The translations under genes were made by a program, and so were the position numbers. From assembly GCA_033283165.1 (NCBI GenBank), contig JAWMQL010000010.1, positions 129,073-193,072 of the forward strand: a stretch of 64,000 nucleotides of DNA, given 5' to 3'. Of the stretch, positions 8,719 to 16,359 are shown one piece after another. This stretch comes from JAWMQL01 sp033283165. Its GTDB lineage: Bacteria; Pseudomonadota; Gammaproteobacteria; Pseudomonadales; Halieaceae. The notes under the pieces were generated by a model. The model had not been told where the DNA came from, searched no databases, and worked only from the letters and a program-made list of their open reading frames with translations. Within the stretch, counting starts at the first letter, position 1. The number at the start of each line of letters is the position of its first letter.

Positions 8719-9424
8719 ATACACCCTGATTCCGGTCGCCTTCCTGACCTCCTGCCTGGCCGGTGCAATCGGTATGGGGGGCGGGGTGCTGCTCATAACG
8801 CTGATGCCAGGCCTTGTCCCCGCCGCTGCCATCCTGCCCGTGCACGGAGCGACGCAGCTGGCCAGTAACCTGTCACGGGCGCTGTTCGGCTGGCGTCATG
8901 TGGACTGGAGCCTGGTGCCCCCTCTGTTACTGGGTTCGTTGCTGGGCGCCGCCCTCGGTGGTTCCATCTACGCCAGCCTCGACCTGCAGTGGCTGCCCGC
9001 AGTAATCGGTGTGCTGATCCTGGTGCTCACCTGGGTGCCCCTGCCCGGACCCACGGGCGCAGGGCTTCCGGCGCTGACCCTGCTCGGCTTCTACCAGACC
9101 GGGCTGGGCATGGTGGCGGGAGCTACCGGGCCACTGGGTGCGGCGGTTCTGGCCACCCGCAGCAGAGAACGGGACTGGCTGGTAGTGAACACGGCGGTCT
9201 ACATGACCATCAATCACGCCCTCCGGTTGTCCGCGTTTGTGCTGTTGGGATTCAGTCTGGGTGCCTACTGGCAACTGCTGTTCGGCATGATCGCGGCCGT
9301 CGTCGCCGGCTCCTGGATTGGCACCCGGCTGCGCAGCCGGATACCGCAACTGGATTTTCAGCGGGCATTCCGCGTGCTGGTCAGCGCTCTGGCGCTGCGT
9401 ATGATTGCCCTTCCTTTTATCTAA
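8711..9424 (+). CDS. TauE/SafE family membrane permease
   Basis: A 237-residue polytopic membrane protein of the TSUP (TauE/SafE/DUF81) family, with about seven or eight hydrophobic helices in two related halves. The glycine-rich first helix (CLAGAIGMGGGVLL) and the ATQLASNLSRALFG loop are characteristic; the second half repeats the idea with GMVAGATGPLGAAVLA. Members export sulfite, sulfoacetate or other organic anions. GTG 8711 lies inside the GST gene and gives a family-like N-terminus; the frame is open further upstream but only as GST shadow. The translational overlap suggests the two act together, substrate unknown. Confidence 0.85.
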   Translation: MTEYTLIPVAFLTSCLAGAIGMGGGVLLITLMPGLVPAAAILPVHGATQLASNLSRALFGWRHVDWSLVPPLLLGSLLGAALGGSIYASLDLQWLPAVIGVLILVLTWVPLPGPTGAGLPALTLLGFYQTGLGMVAGATGPLGAAVLATRSRERDWLVVNTAVYMTINHALRLSAFVLLGFSLGAYWQLLFGMIAAVVAGSWIGTRLRSRIPQLDFQRAFRVLVSALALRMIALPFI

Positions 9425-9445
9425 CGCGTTCCAGACGGAGGCGCT

Positions 9446-10185
9446 TTGATTATTGATTTGACGGTACGCCAGCGGGGTACGGCGCTGGGCGTGGTGTCGT
9501 ACCTCATCTGGGGCTTTTCGGCGCTGTACTGGGTCCGCACGGAGCCGGTCAGCTCGCTGGACGTACTGGCCCACCGTGCGCTGTGGTCGGCGCCAGTGGT
9601 GCTGTTGATACTGCTGTGGCGCGGCAGGCTTGGCAGTGCGCTGGCTATTCTACGTCGCCCCCGGTCTTTGGGCCTGATGTCGGCTTCGGCCTCGGTCAAC
9701 GCGCTCAACTGGGGGATATTCCTGTGGGCGGTAACTCACGAGCGTTGGGCCTGTCCTTTTCATTCGGCCTGTACGGGGCTATTCGCAAGGGCGTGAACAT
9801 TGGCTCCGTAGAGGGCCTGTTTATCGAGTCCCTGTTGATGGCGCCATTCGCCGCGGCCTGGCTGCTGTCCCGGCAGGGGGGTGGGCTGGGCCTGTATGGA
9901 CTGGAGGTGGACCTGCTGTTGCTTGGTGCTGGCGTCATTACCGCGGTGCCCCTGATGTGTTATGTCGCCGCCAGTCGACTCTTGCCCCTGACTGATCTCG
10001 GCCTGGTGTTTTATATCGGCCCCACCGCCCAGTTACTGGTGGCCGTGGTGTTCTTCGGCGAACCTTTCACCGGTATCCAGCTGGCCGCCTTCTCACTGGT
10101 CTGGGCAGGTTTGCTACTGGTGACCCTGGACGGCGTGCGGCGCATGCGGAAGGCACGTATAAGTAACATTAAAAATACAACTTAA
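9446..10185 (+). pseudogene. rarD: RarD/EamA permease pseudogene (internal deletion plus frameshift)
   Basis: The first ~99 codons (from TTG 9446, with CGGAGG in front) match the N-terminal half of RarD-type EamA transporters and end in NWGIFLWAVTHER. The reading frame then breaks near 9746. From there the +1 frame continues with the later part of the same family: ALGLSFSFGLYGAIRKG, then GLFIESLLMAP and FYIGPTAQLLVAVVFFGEPF to 10185. The segment that should lie between (the LEASLGYFINPL region through GSLP, roughly 55-60 residues) is missing. The simplest reading is one deletion of about 170 bp, not a multiple of three. No intact permease can be made. Confidence 0.85.
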
Positions 10186-10248
10186 CCTCATGAAAAAAAA
10201 GAATTAATAATAATTTAAATTGAGCGAAAATCGCGATCGGTCTCGACC

Positions 10249-10290
10249 TTGAGCGAGATCAATGCTCCCCTGACCCCGACTCCCTAGGAT
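10249..10290 (+). promoter_or_regulatory. FNR/Anr-type class II promoter of ompW
   Basis: TTGAG-CGAG-ATCAA at 10249-10262 matches the FNR/Anr consensus TTGAT-N4-ATCAA at 9 of 10 positions. A -10 element TAGGAT lies at 10285-10290, which puts the start point at about 10297 and the centre of the FNR site at exactly -41.5, the class II position. ompW/oprG genes in enterics and pseudomonads are known to be oxygen-regulated through FNR/Anr. Spacing and motif are seen; the regulator is inferred. Confidence 0.7.
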
Positions 10291-10348
10291 AGCGGCCGTT
10301 GGTGCAGTTTTTCTGCGCCCAGGTCCATTAGAAGTGAAGGAGTCAATC

Positions 10349-11032
10349 ATGAGGAAAGCATTATCCATGGCGCTGGCAGTGGCCATGGCCGGCGGCAGTC
10401 TTGCCGCACACGCCTATGAAGCAGGTGACTGGATACTGCGCGCCGGAGCAGCCACGGTTACTCCCAATGACGACAGCGACCGAATTGTCCTGCCGACGGA
10501 GCCCCCCACGGTGATCAGGGGTGTCGAGATCGACAGCGATACCCAACTGGGCATCGTCGGAGCCTACATGATTGAGGACAAATGGGGCCTCGAGTTGCTG
10601 GCCGCCACGCCCTTCGAACACGACGTGGACGTCAAGGGCCTGCCCCTGAGCGCCGGCAGCGTCAAGCACCTGCCTCCCACACTGAGCCTGCAGTACTACC
10701 CCCGCGGTGGCAACTCCGGCTGGCAGCCCTATGTCGGGATCGGCCTGAATTACACCTTCATCTACGACGAGAAACTCGACCGCGATCTGAAGGACGCACT
10801 CGGTGCCCTGATCGGTGCCGAGAAAGCCGAACTGGAACTGGAAGATTCCTTTGGTTTCTCCGCCCAGGCGGGTGTGGATTTCCCGATCAACGATCGCTGG
10901 GGTATCAACGTGGGTGTCTGGTATATCGACATCGATTCCACTGCCCGGATCAAGACCGACGTCGGTCGGGTCAAGTTCGACGTGGATATCGATCCCTGGG
11001 TTTACAACGTGGGGATTGCCTACAAGTTTTAA
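10349..11032 (+). CDS. ompW: OmpW family outer membrane protein
   Basis: A 227-residue outer membrane beta-barrel precursor: signal peptide ending LAAHA before YEAGDWILRAG, then alternating strands, and the terminal aromatic residue (GIAYKF) recognised by the BAM complex. The start YEAGDW..RAGAATVTPND and the LPPTLSLQYYPRG and PYVGIGLNYTFIYDE segments are family signatures. OmpW proteins are eight-stranded barrels thought to pass small hydrophobic molecules. ATG 10349 follows GAAGGAG. The gene stands alone, between an FNR-type promoter and a strong terminator, so it is probably induced under low oxygen. Confidence 0.92.
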   Translation: MRKALSMALAVAMAGGSLAAHAYEAGDWILRAGAATVTPNDDSDRIVLPTEPPTVIRGVEIDSDTQLGIVGAYMIEDKWGLELLAATPFEHDVDVKGLPLSAGSVKHLPPTLSLQYYPRGGNSGWQPYVGIGLNYTFIYDEKLDRDLKDALGALIGAEKAELELEDSFGFSAQAGVDFPINDRWGINVGVWYIDIDSTARIKTDVGRVKFDVDIDPWVYNVGIAYKF

Positions 11033-11071
11033 CCCCATCTGGCCGGCTCACCTACGGCCACATGGTGCCTG

Positions 11072-11102
11072 GCCCCGCTGATTTTTCAGCGGGGCTTTTT
11101 TA
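11072..11102 (+). terminator. Rho-independent terminator of ompW
   Basis: A perfect 10-bp stem (11072-11081 with 11086-11095, GCCCCGCTGA/TCAGCGGGGC), a TTTT loop and a run of six T immediately after. It lies 40 bp past the ompW stop. Confidence 0.92.
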
Positions 11103-11114
11103 TGGCCAAGCACA

Positions 11115-11176
11115 GCTATTTCGGGGACAGTTTACTTAATTCCCGCGGGAATTAAGTAAACTGTCCCCGAAATAGC
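11115..11176. repeat. 62-bp perfect palindrome
   Basis: The two 31-nt halves are exact reverse complements, with CCGCGG at the centre. Each half carries GGGGACAGTTTACTTAATT. It lies between the ompW terminator and the tRNA-Pro gene. I recall this GGGGACAGT..ACTTAATT text from sequences near REP-associated tyrosine transposases in other bacteria, so it may be a REP-like mobile palindrome. That link is from memory and unchecked. Confidence 0.85.
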
Positions 11177-11267
11177 GGAGCGGATTTTCCCGTTGACGCT
11201 TATGGGGCTGGTGAGTATCATTCGCGCTCCTGAAAAAGGGCTGATTCGCACGAGTGCGATACGGGTT

Positions 11268-11344
11268 CGGGGTATAGCGCAGTCTGGTAGCGCGCCTGCT
11301 TTGGGAGCAGGATGTCGGGAGTTCGAATCTCTCTACCCCGACCA
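11268..11344 (+). tRNA. tRNA-Pro (anticodon TGG)
   Basis: 77 nt including an encoded CCA. The acceptor stem CGGGGTA/TACCCCG, D-arm, anticodon stem CCTGC/GCAGG with loop TTTGGGA (anticodon TGG) and the T-loop TTCGAAT are all present. Confidence 0.96.
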
Positions 11345-11397
11345 ACTTTCCAGCCACAGATGGAAAGCCTGGTAAACCTTTTCAGCACCTGTTCGAT

Positions 11398-11474
11398 GGT
11401 GGCCGTAGCTCATCAGGTAGAGCACCGGATTGTGGCTCCGGAGGTGGGGGGTTCGAGACCCCTCGGCCACCCCA
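11398..11474 (+). tRNA. tRNA-His (anticodon GTG)
   Basis: Acceptor stem GTGGCCG/CGGCCAC, anticodon stem CCGGA/TCCGG with loop TTGTGGC (anticodon GTG), T-loop TTCGAGA and an encoded CCA. The extra G at position -1 (11398) opposite C73, the hallmark of tRNA-His, is encoded. Confidence 0.95.
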
Positions 11475-11536
11475 TTTTTCCCTCCTGAGTTTGCCGCCGC
11501 CGGGCGCGCCTGTATAATCGCTGCCTCCCTGCACCC

Positions 11537-11613
<77 letters not shown>

Positions 11614-11679
11614 TTTACTTGCAGGGCAGCGGTCTTTCCGCGACAATACGCGCCCTTCGCACCGCAGGTGCGCTGCTGT

Positions 11680-11789
11680 GGTGGCCCGGGCGGTCCCCTC
11701 GCAACGATAGGTAGTGAACCCCGCCAGGCCCGGAAGGGAGCAACGGTAGTTACCGACTCGTGTGCCGGGGTGTGGCTGTCCGGGTCGCC
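11680..11789 (+). ncRNA. ffs: 4.5S RNA of the signal recognition particle (small bacterial SRP RNA)
   Basis: About 110 nt folding into one hairpin whose terminal stem pairs GGTGGCCCGG with CCGGGTCGCC. The conserved apical domain is present: GGCCCGGAAGGGAGCAACGG with the GGAA tetraloop region, then CGTGTGCCGGGGTGTGGC on the 3' side. It forms the SRP with Ffh and targets membrane proteins. It lies just upstream of dnaX, as in many gammaproteobacteria. The exact ends are set by pairing only. Confidence 0.93.
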
Positions 11790-11964
11790 TCCATTTCCTG
11801 CCGACCATAAATGTCCGGTAGAAACCGGTCCGGTCTGGTTCTGTGGCCCCGCCTCCTCTCTCCCATGGGTGCTTGTCTATACTGCGTATCCAGGCCATTG
11901 ATTAGTGGCAACAATGAAAACGCCGTAACTACCGGGATATAAATTTGCCGGAGGAGAAATTTTG

Positions 11965-12522
11965 ATGTCGAAAAACTCAACGTTGTTCGCGCTCGCCGTG
12001 GTATTGACGACTGCATTTCTGGTCACGAATACATTACAGGCACAGGAGGAAGTAGAGATTCCCTGGACGGGGGAAAATATGATGTCGGCGCTCAAGAAAG
12101 GAGATATCTCGAAATACTCGTTCTCGGGCGTCGACAAGAAAGGCAGGTCGACCGAGGGAACGCTCGCCATTCATATCACCGAAATTCACGAGCAGGTTTT
12201 CGGCTTCGAAATGCACAAAAAGACGGATAAAAGCTCTGCGATGAACAGAAAATCCACGGATTGGGATGATATTTATATGGATACTGTCTTTGACCCGGTC
12301 GCCACCGTGGTCGGGGCTGAGACGGTTACCACGCCAGCTGGCACGTTTGAGACCGTGGTAGTGAATGCCGATGTCGAGCGTTCAGGGACGATCAGGCGCC
12401 AGACTTACTGGATGATCATTGACCAACCCGGTGTTTACGCCAAGTGGGTTAACTACGACAAGATCGACGAGCCGACCGAAATCACCTATATCCTCCAGGA
12501 ACACATACCATCTCGGGAATAA
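11965..12522 (+). CDS. Secreted hypothetical protein
   Basis: I do not recognise the family. The 185-residue product has a clear Sec signal peptide (MSKNSTLFALAVVLTTAFLVTNTLQAQ) and a mature domain with many short beta-type stretches (KGRSTEGTLAIHITEIHEQVFGF, AETVTTPAGTFETVVVNAD, RRQTYWMIIDQPGVYAKW). The layout resembles periplasmic lipocalin or outer-membrane-lipoprotein-type small beta domains, without any motif I can name. ATG 11965 follows GAGGAG at 11951-11956. Its codon use is visibly less GC-rich than the neighbouring dnaX. It interrupts the usual ffs-dnaX adjacency. Confidence 0.6.
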   Translation: MSKNSTLFALAVVLTTAFLVTNTLQAQEEVEIPWTGENMMSALKKGDISKYSFSGVDKKGRSTEGTLAIHITEIHEQVFGFEMHKKTDKSSAMNRKSTDWDDIYMDTVFDPVATVVGAETVTTPAGTFETVVVNADVERSGTIRRQTYWMIIDQPGVYAKWVNYDKIDEPTEITYILQEHIPSRE

Positions 12523-12696
12523 CCCCGCACAGTTCATGTGCTTTCGCGATTGGTGGAAGCTGGAGACAGGAAGCCAATGGCCGCGCCGTCGAGGTCGCCG
12601 CCATTTTCCCGGCCCGAAACCCGCCGGTCGCTTCCTTGGCCGAGCCCGGCTGGTGTATCCTTGCAGCTTGTTTCACGGTGTAAGGCAATTCCCTCA

Positions 12697-14292
12697 ATGT
12701 CCTATCAGGTACTGGCCCGAAAATTCCGTCCCAAGAATTTTCGCGAGATGGTGGGGCAGGAGCATGTGCTCAAGGCGCTGATTAACGCCCTCGACCACGA
12801 CCGCCTGCACCACGCCTACCTGTTCACCGGCACCCGCGGTGTGGGTAAAACCACCATAGCGCGCATCCTGGCCAAGTGCCTGAATTGTGAGCAGGGGGTC
12901 AGCTCGGAGCCCTGCGGCCAGTGCGGCTCCTGCCTGGAGGTGGCCGAAGGCCGCAGCGTGGACCTGCTGGAGGTCGATGCGGCTTCCCGAACCAAAGTCG
13001 AGGACACCCGGGAACTGCTGGAAAACGTGCAGTATGCGCCGACCCGATCCCGCTACAAGGTGTACCTGATCGACGAGGTGCACATGTTGTCCGGGCACAG
13101 CTTCAATGCCCTGCTGAAAACACTCGAAGAGCCACCGCCGCACGTCAAATTCCTGCTGGCGACCACCGAACCCCAGAAGTTGCCGGCAACCGTGTTGTCC
13201 CGCTGCCTGCAGTTCAATCTCAAGAACATGCCGGGCGAGCAGATCGTGCAGCACCTGGCGTCGGTGTTGGAGCGGGAACTGATCAGTTTCGAGGAGCCGG
13301 CGCTGTGGCTGTTGGCTCGCGCGGCGCAGGGCAGCATGCGCGATGCCCTGAGCCTGACCGACCAGGCCATCGCCTTCGGCTCGGGCAAGCTGGGTGAGGA
13401 AGATGTACGCGGCATGCTGGGTACCGTTGACCGCAGTTTTATTTACCAGCTGCTGGAGGCGGTCGCCGCCGGTGAGCCGGCCGCCGCGTTGGAGATCGTG
13501 GCCCGGATGGCGGAACATGCCCCGGATTTCGAAGCCAGTCTGGATGAACTGGTATCCCTGATTCACCGGATTGCGCTGGCCCAGGCGGTACCAGATGCAG
13601 TCAGTAACCATTGGGGCGACTCGGAGCGGGTGACGGCCCTCGCGGCCCGGCTGACCGCCGAAGATGTCCAGCTCTACTACCAGCTTGCATTGAACAGCAA
13701 GCGGGATATCGGCTTGCTCAGTGACCCTCGCAGTGGTTTTGAGATGTGCCTGCTGCGGATGATTGCGTTTCGCCCGGTGGAGGTACTGGACACCAGTCTC
13801 GCTGGGGCCGAGCCAGCCCCCGTTGTCGCCCCGGAGGGCGACACTCCGGTAAAAAAGTCCCCTGAACCAGCCACGCCGGTGGTGACACCGGCCGGTGCGC
13901 TGTCCCTGGAGCCCGGCACCTGGCCAGAGTTGCTGGAGGCGCTGGGACTGGTGGGGATGGTTTACAATATAGCGTCCCACTGCGAGTTGTGTGCGGTGTG
14001 CGGCAACCGGCTGGAGTTTGTCCTGGACCAGGATAATGCCTCCCTGTTCAACGACGGCCACCGGGACAAGATTCGCCTGGCGCTCCAGAACTACTTCGAC
14101 CGGGAGTTGTCAGTGAGCATTACAACGGGAGTGCCACAAAGTGAGACACCGGCCATGCGCCGTGCCCGGCAACTTGAGCTTCGCAGGCAGCAGGCGGTGG
14201 AGGAAATCGAGGGCGATCCGCTGTTACAGCAACTCCTGCAACGCTTTGACGGGGAACTCGATCGCAGCTCGATTGCCCCGGTAGACAAATGA
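12697..14292 (+). CDS. dnaX: DNA polymerase III subunits tau and gamma
   Basis: The 531-residue clamp-loader ATPase. It shows Walker A GTRGVGKT (45-52), the zinc module C64, C73, C76, C79 (numbering identical to E. coli), Walker B LIDEVHML and the LSRCLQF arginine-finger region. Domain III runs to about 370, then a Pro-rich linker and a tau C-terminal domain that binds the alpha subunit. A programmed -1 frameshift signal at 13851 would give a 389-residue gamma form (see separate entry). ATG 12697 begins the family motif MSYQVLARKFRP; the upstream open frame is non-homologous. It starts an operon with ybaB and recR. Confidence 0.96.
   Translation: MSYQVLARKFRPKNFREMVGQEHVLKALINALDHDRLHHAYLFTGTRGVGKTTIARILAKCLNCEQGVSSEPCGQCGSCLEVAEGRSVDLLEVDAASRTKVEDTRELLENVQYAPTRSRYKVYLIDEVHMLSGHSFNALLKTLEEPPPHVKFLLATTEPQKLPATVLSRCLQFNLKNMPGEQIVQHLASVLERELISFEEPALWLLARAAQGSMRDALSLTDQAIAFGSGKLGEEDVRGMLGTVDRSFIYQLLEAVAAGEPAAALEIVARMAEHAPDFEASLDELVSLIHRIALAQAVPDAVSNHWGDSERVTALAARLTAEDVQLYYQLALNSKRDIGLLSDPRSGFEMCLLRMIAFRPVEVLDTSLAGAEPAPVVAPEGDTPVKKSPEPATPVVTPAGALSLEPGTWPELLEALGLVGMVYNIASHCELCAVCGNRLEFVLDQDNASLFNDGHRDKIRLALQNYFDRELSVSITTGVPQSETPAMRRARQLELRRQQAVEEIEGDPLLQQLLQRFDGELDRSSIAPVDK
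13833..13892 (+). other. Programmed -1 ribosomal frameshift signal in dnaX
   Basis: The slippery heptamer A-AAA-AAG (13851-13857) is in the exact reading phase (GTA AAA AAG). Slippage gives GTC CCC TGA, so gamma would end two codons later at 389 residues. A Shine-Dalgarno-like GGAGGG (13833-13838) lies 12 nt upstream, as in E. coli. Downstream, a 7-bp stem with a GTGA tetraloop (13875-13892) could act as stimulator, although its 17-nt spacer is longer than in E. coli. Confidence 0.8.
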
Positions 14293-14305
14293 GGACATCG
14301 ATAGG

Positions 14306-14629
14306 ATGAAGGGATCGATCACAGATCTGATGCAGCAGGCCCAGAAAATGCAGGCCGAGATGCAGAAAATGCAGGAAGAACTGGCCAATGCCGAGGTGCA
14401 GGGCGAGTCTGGCGCCGGCCTCGTAACCGTGGTTATGAACGGCCGTCACGACGTGAAGCGGGTCAGTATAGATGACTCCGTCCTGCAGGAGGACAAGGAA
14501 GTTCTGGAAGACCTGCTGGCGGCCGCGGTGAATGATGCGGTGCGCAAAATAGAAGCCCACAGTCGCGAATCCATGTCAGGCCTGGCGGCGGGAATGAACC
14601 TGCCTGCCGGCTTCAAGATGCCGTTCTAG
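14306..14629 (+). CDS. ybaB: YbaB/EbfC nucleoid-associated protein
   Basis: A 107-residue DNA-binding protein of the YbaB/EbfC family. The N-terminal amphipathic helix (LMQQAQKMQAEMQKMQEELA), the strand region VQGESGAGLVTVVMNGRHDVKRV and the helix EDLLAAAVNDAVRKI are typical. It forms a tweezer-like homodimer that coats DNA. It lies between dnaX and recR, the conserved arrangement, 13 bp after dnaX with ATAGG upstream of its ATG. Confidence 0.94.
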   Translation: MKGSITDLMQQAQKMQAEMQKMQEELANAEVQGESGAGLVTVVMNGRHDVKRVSIDDSVLQEDKEVLEDLLAAAVNDAVRKIEAHSRESMSGLAAGMNLPAGFKMPF

Positions 14630-14641
14630 GAGTCAGTACGG

Positions 14642-15241
14642 GTGAAATTCAGTCCCACCCTGGAAGGCCTGATCGATGCCCTGCGCTGCCTGCCGGGGGT
14701 CGGTCCCAAGTCCGCCCAGCGCATGACGCTGCACCTGCTGGAGCGGGACCGAGAGGGCGCCGGCAAACTGGCTGAAGCCCTCGGCCTGGCGCTGGCGAAA
14801 GTAGGGCACTGCAGTCGTTGCCGCAATCTGACCGAACTGGAGATTTGCGAGATATGCAGCGATCCGCGGCGGGACAGCGCTGCCATCTGCGTGGTAGAGA
14901 CTCCGGCAGACGTGATGGCCGTAGAGCAGAGCGGCAGTTACCGGGGCATGTACTTCGTCCTCATGGGGCATCTCTCCCCGATCGATGGTATCGGCCCGAC
15001 GGAGATCGGACTGGAGCGACTCCACGAACGGATCCGCGGGGAGCAGGTGGACGAGGTGATTCTCGCCACCAACCCGACGGTAGAGGGTGAGGCCACGGCG
15101 TATTACCTCACCGAGTTACTCCAGGGCGAGGGGGTGAGAGTGTCCCGTATCGCGCACGGTGTGCCCCTGGGTGGTGAACTCGAATACGTGGACGGCAGCA
15201 CCCTGGCCCACGCGTTTTCGGGTCGTAGGCCGGTTGAATGA
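14642..15241 (+). CDS. recR: Recombination mediator protein RecR
   Basis: A 199-residue RecR, which with RecF and RecO loads RecA onto gapped DNA. It shows the N-terminal helix-hairpin-helix (LRCLPGVGPKSAQRM), zinc finger C57-x2-C60-x8-C69-x2-C72, Toprim core (VVETPADVMAVEQ) and the Walker-like EVILATNPTVEGEATA with the C-terminal HGVPLGGELEYVD. GTG 14642 is the only suitable start, with AGGAG upstream. The stop overlaps the rnd ATG by 4 bp. Confidence 0.95.
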   Translation: MKFSPTLEGLIDALRCLPGVGPKSAQRMTLHLLERDREGAGKLAEALGLALAKVGHCSRCRNLTELEICEICSDPRRDSAAICVVETPADVMAVEQSGSYRGMYFVLMGHLSPIDGIGPTEIGLERLHERIRGEQVDEVILATNPTVEGEATAYYLTELLQGEGVRVSRIAHGVPLGGELEYVDGSTLAHAFSGRRPVE

Positions 15242-16359
15242 AGCCGTCCTGGACCCTGGTGGAAGACAGCGCGACCCTGGACCGGGTGGTACGTGAGGCG
15301 AGTGCCAGCGGGGTGGTGGCGGTGGACACCGAGTTTATGCGCCGCAATACCTTTTACCCCCAGGTGGCGCTGTTACAGCTGTGCTACGACGAGCACGCCT
15401 GGCTGGTGGACCCGCTGGCGCTGGAAGACACGACACCGGTATCCCGCCTGTTGCAGGACCGGGCAGTGCTCAAGGTGATGCACTCGGCCAGTGAAGACCT
15501 GGAGGTATTCCAGCATTGGCTGCAGGCGCAGCCGCAGCCACTGTTCGACACGCAGCGTGCCGCGGCCCTGCTGGGACAGGGCTTTGGCCTGGGTTACCGG
15601 CAACTGGTGGCCAATTACTGTGGTGAGGAATTGCCCAAGGGCGAGCAGCGCTCAGACTGGCTGCAGCGTCCCCTCACCGAATCCCAGTGCAACTACGCGG
15701 CCATGGATGTCACCTATCTGCTGGCGGTCTGGCGTTTGTTGCACGAGGAGGCCCGGGAGCAGAACAAAATCGACTGGATTCTCGCCGACGGAGAGGACGC
15801 GGTGCGGCAGGCGGCGTCTGGCGAGAACAGCTATCACGGCCGCATCAAGAACGCCTGGAAACTGGATCGGCGCCAACTCGCGAGCCTGATGGCGATCTGC
15901 GACTGGCGCGAACAGGTGGCGCGTCGGGCGAACAAGCCGCGGGGCTGGATCATCGATGACAGGGCCTGCCTGGCGCTTGCTCAGGAGGATCCCCGTAACC
16001 GGGCGGAACTGTCCGACCGGGTAGAGTTGCCGCCCGCAGTACTGCGCCGGCGGGCAGATGAGCTGCTTGCCATCCTCGATCGGCAACGCGAGAAATCGGA
16101 GGAGGCGCTGCCGCAGCGCCTGCCCGGCCCGCTGGATGCGGAGCAGCGCAAGCGCCTCAAGGCGCTCAAGGGCAAGGCGCGGGAAATCGCCGGAGCACTG
16201 GGTACTGAGCCAGAAGTGTTATTGCCCAGCAGAGACTACGAGTTGCTGTTGCGCGAGGAGGCGGGGGAACTGCCTGAAGAGCCTGCCTACTGGAGCGGCT
16301 GGCGCCGGGATGCGGTCCTGAGCCCGTTGCGAACGGCCCTGACGGGAAGCAAGTCGTGA
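15238..16359 (+). CDS. rnd: Ribonuclease D
   Basis: A 373-residue 3'-5' exoribonuclease that trims tRNA and other small RNA 3' ends. The DEDD nuclease domain shows motif I VAVDTEF (Asp30, Glu32), motif II in KVMHSASEDLEVF and motif III QCNYAAMDVTYLL. A first HRDC domain follows (LDRRQLASLMAICDWREQVARRANKP) with a second, weaker one. It overlaps recR by ATGA, and its own stop overlaps ycgL, so recR-rnd-ycgL-ycgN read as one unit. Confidence 0.94.
   Translation: MKPSWTLVEDSATLDRVVREASASGVVAVDTEFMRRNTFYPQVALLQLCYDEHAWLVDPLALEDTTPVSRLLQDRAVLKVMHSASEDLEVFQHWLQAQPQPLFDTQRAAALLGQGFGLGYRQLVANYCGEELPKGEQRSDWLQRPLTESQCNYAAMDVTYLLAVWRLLHEEAREQNKIDWILADGEDAVRQAASGENSYHGRIKNAWKLDRRQLASLMAICDWREQVARRANKPRGWIIDDRACLALAQEDPRNRAELSDRVELPPAVLRRRADELLAILDRQREKSEEALPQRLPGPLDAEQRKRLKALKGKAREIAGALGTEPEVLLPSRDYELLLREEAGELPEEPAYWSGWRRDAVLSPLRTALTGSKS

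Noticed and set aside
9446..9796. A short intact 116-residue permease
   Set aside because: The C-terminal 15-20 residues are out-of-frame text, and the remaining half of RarD continues in the next frame, so this is a broken gene and not a small protein.
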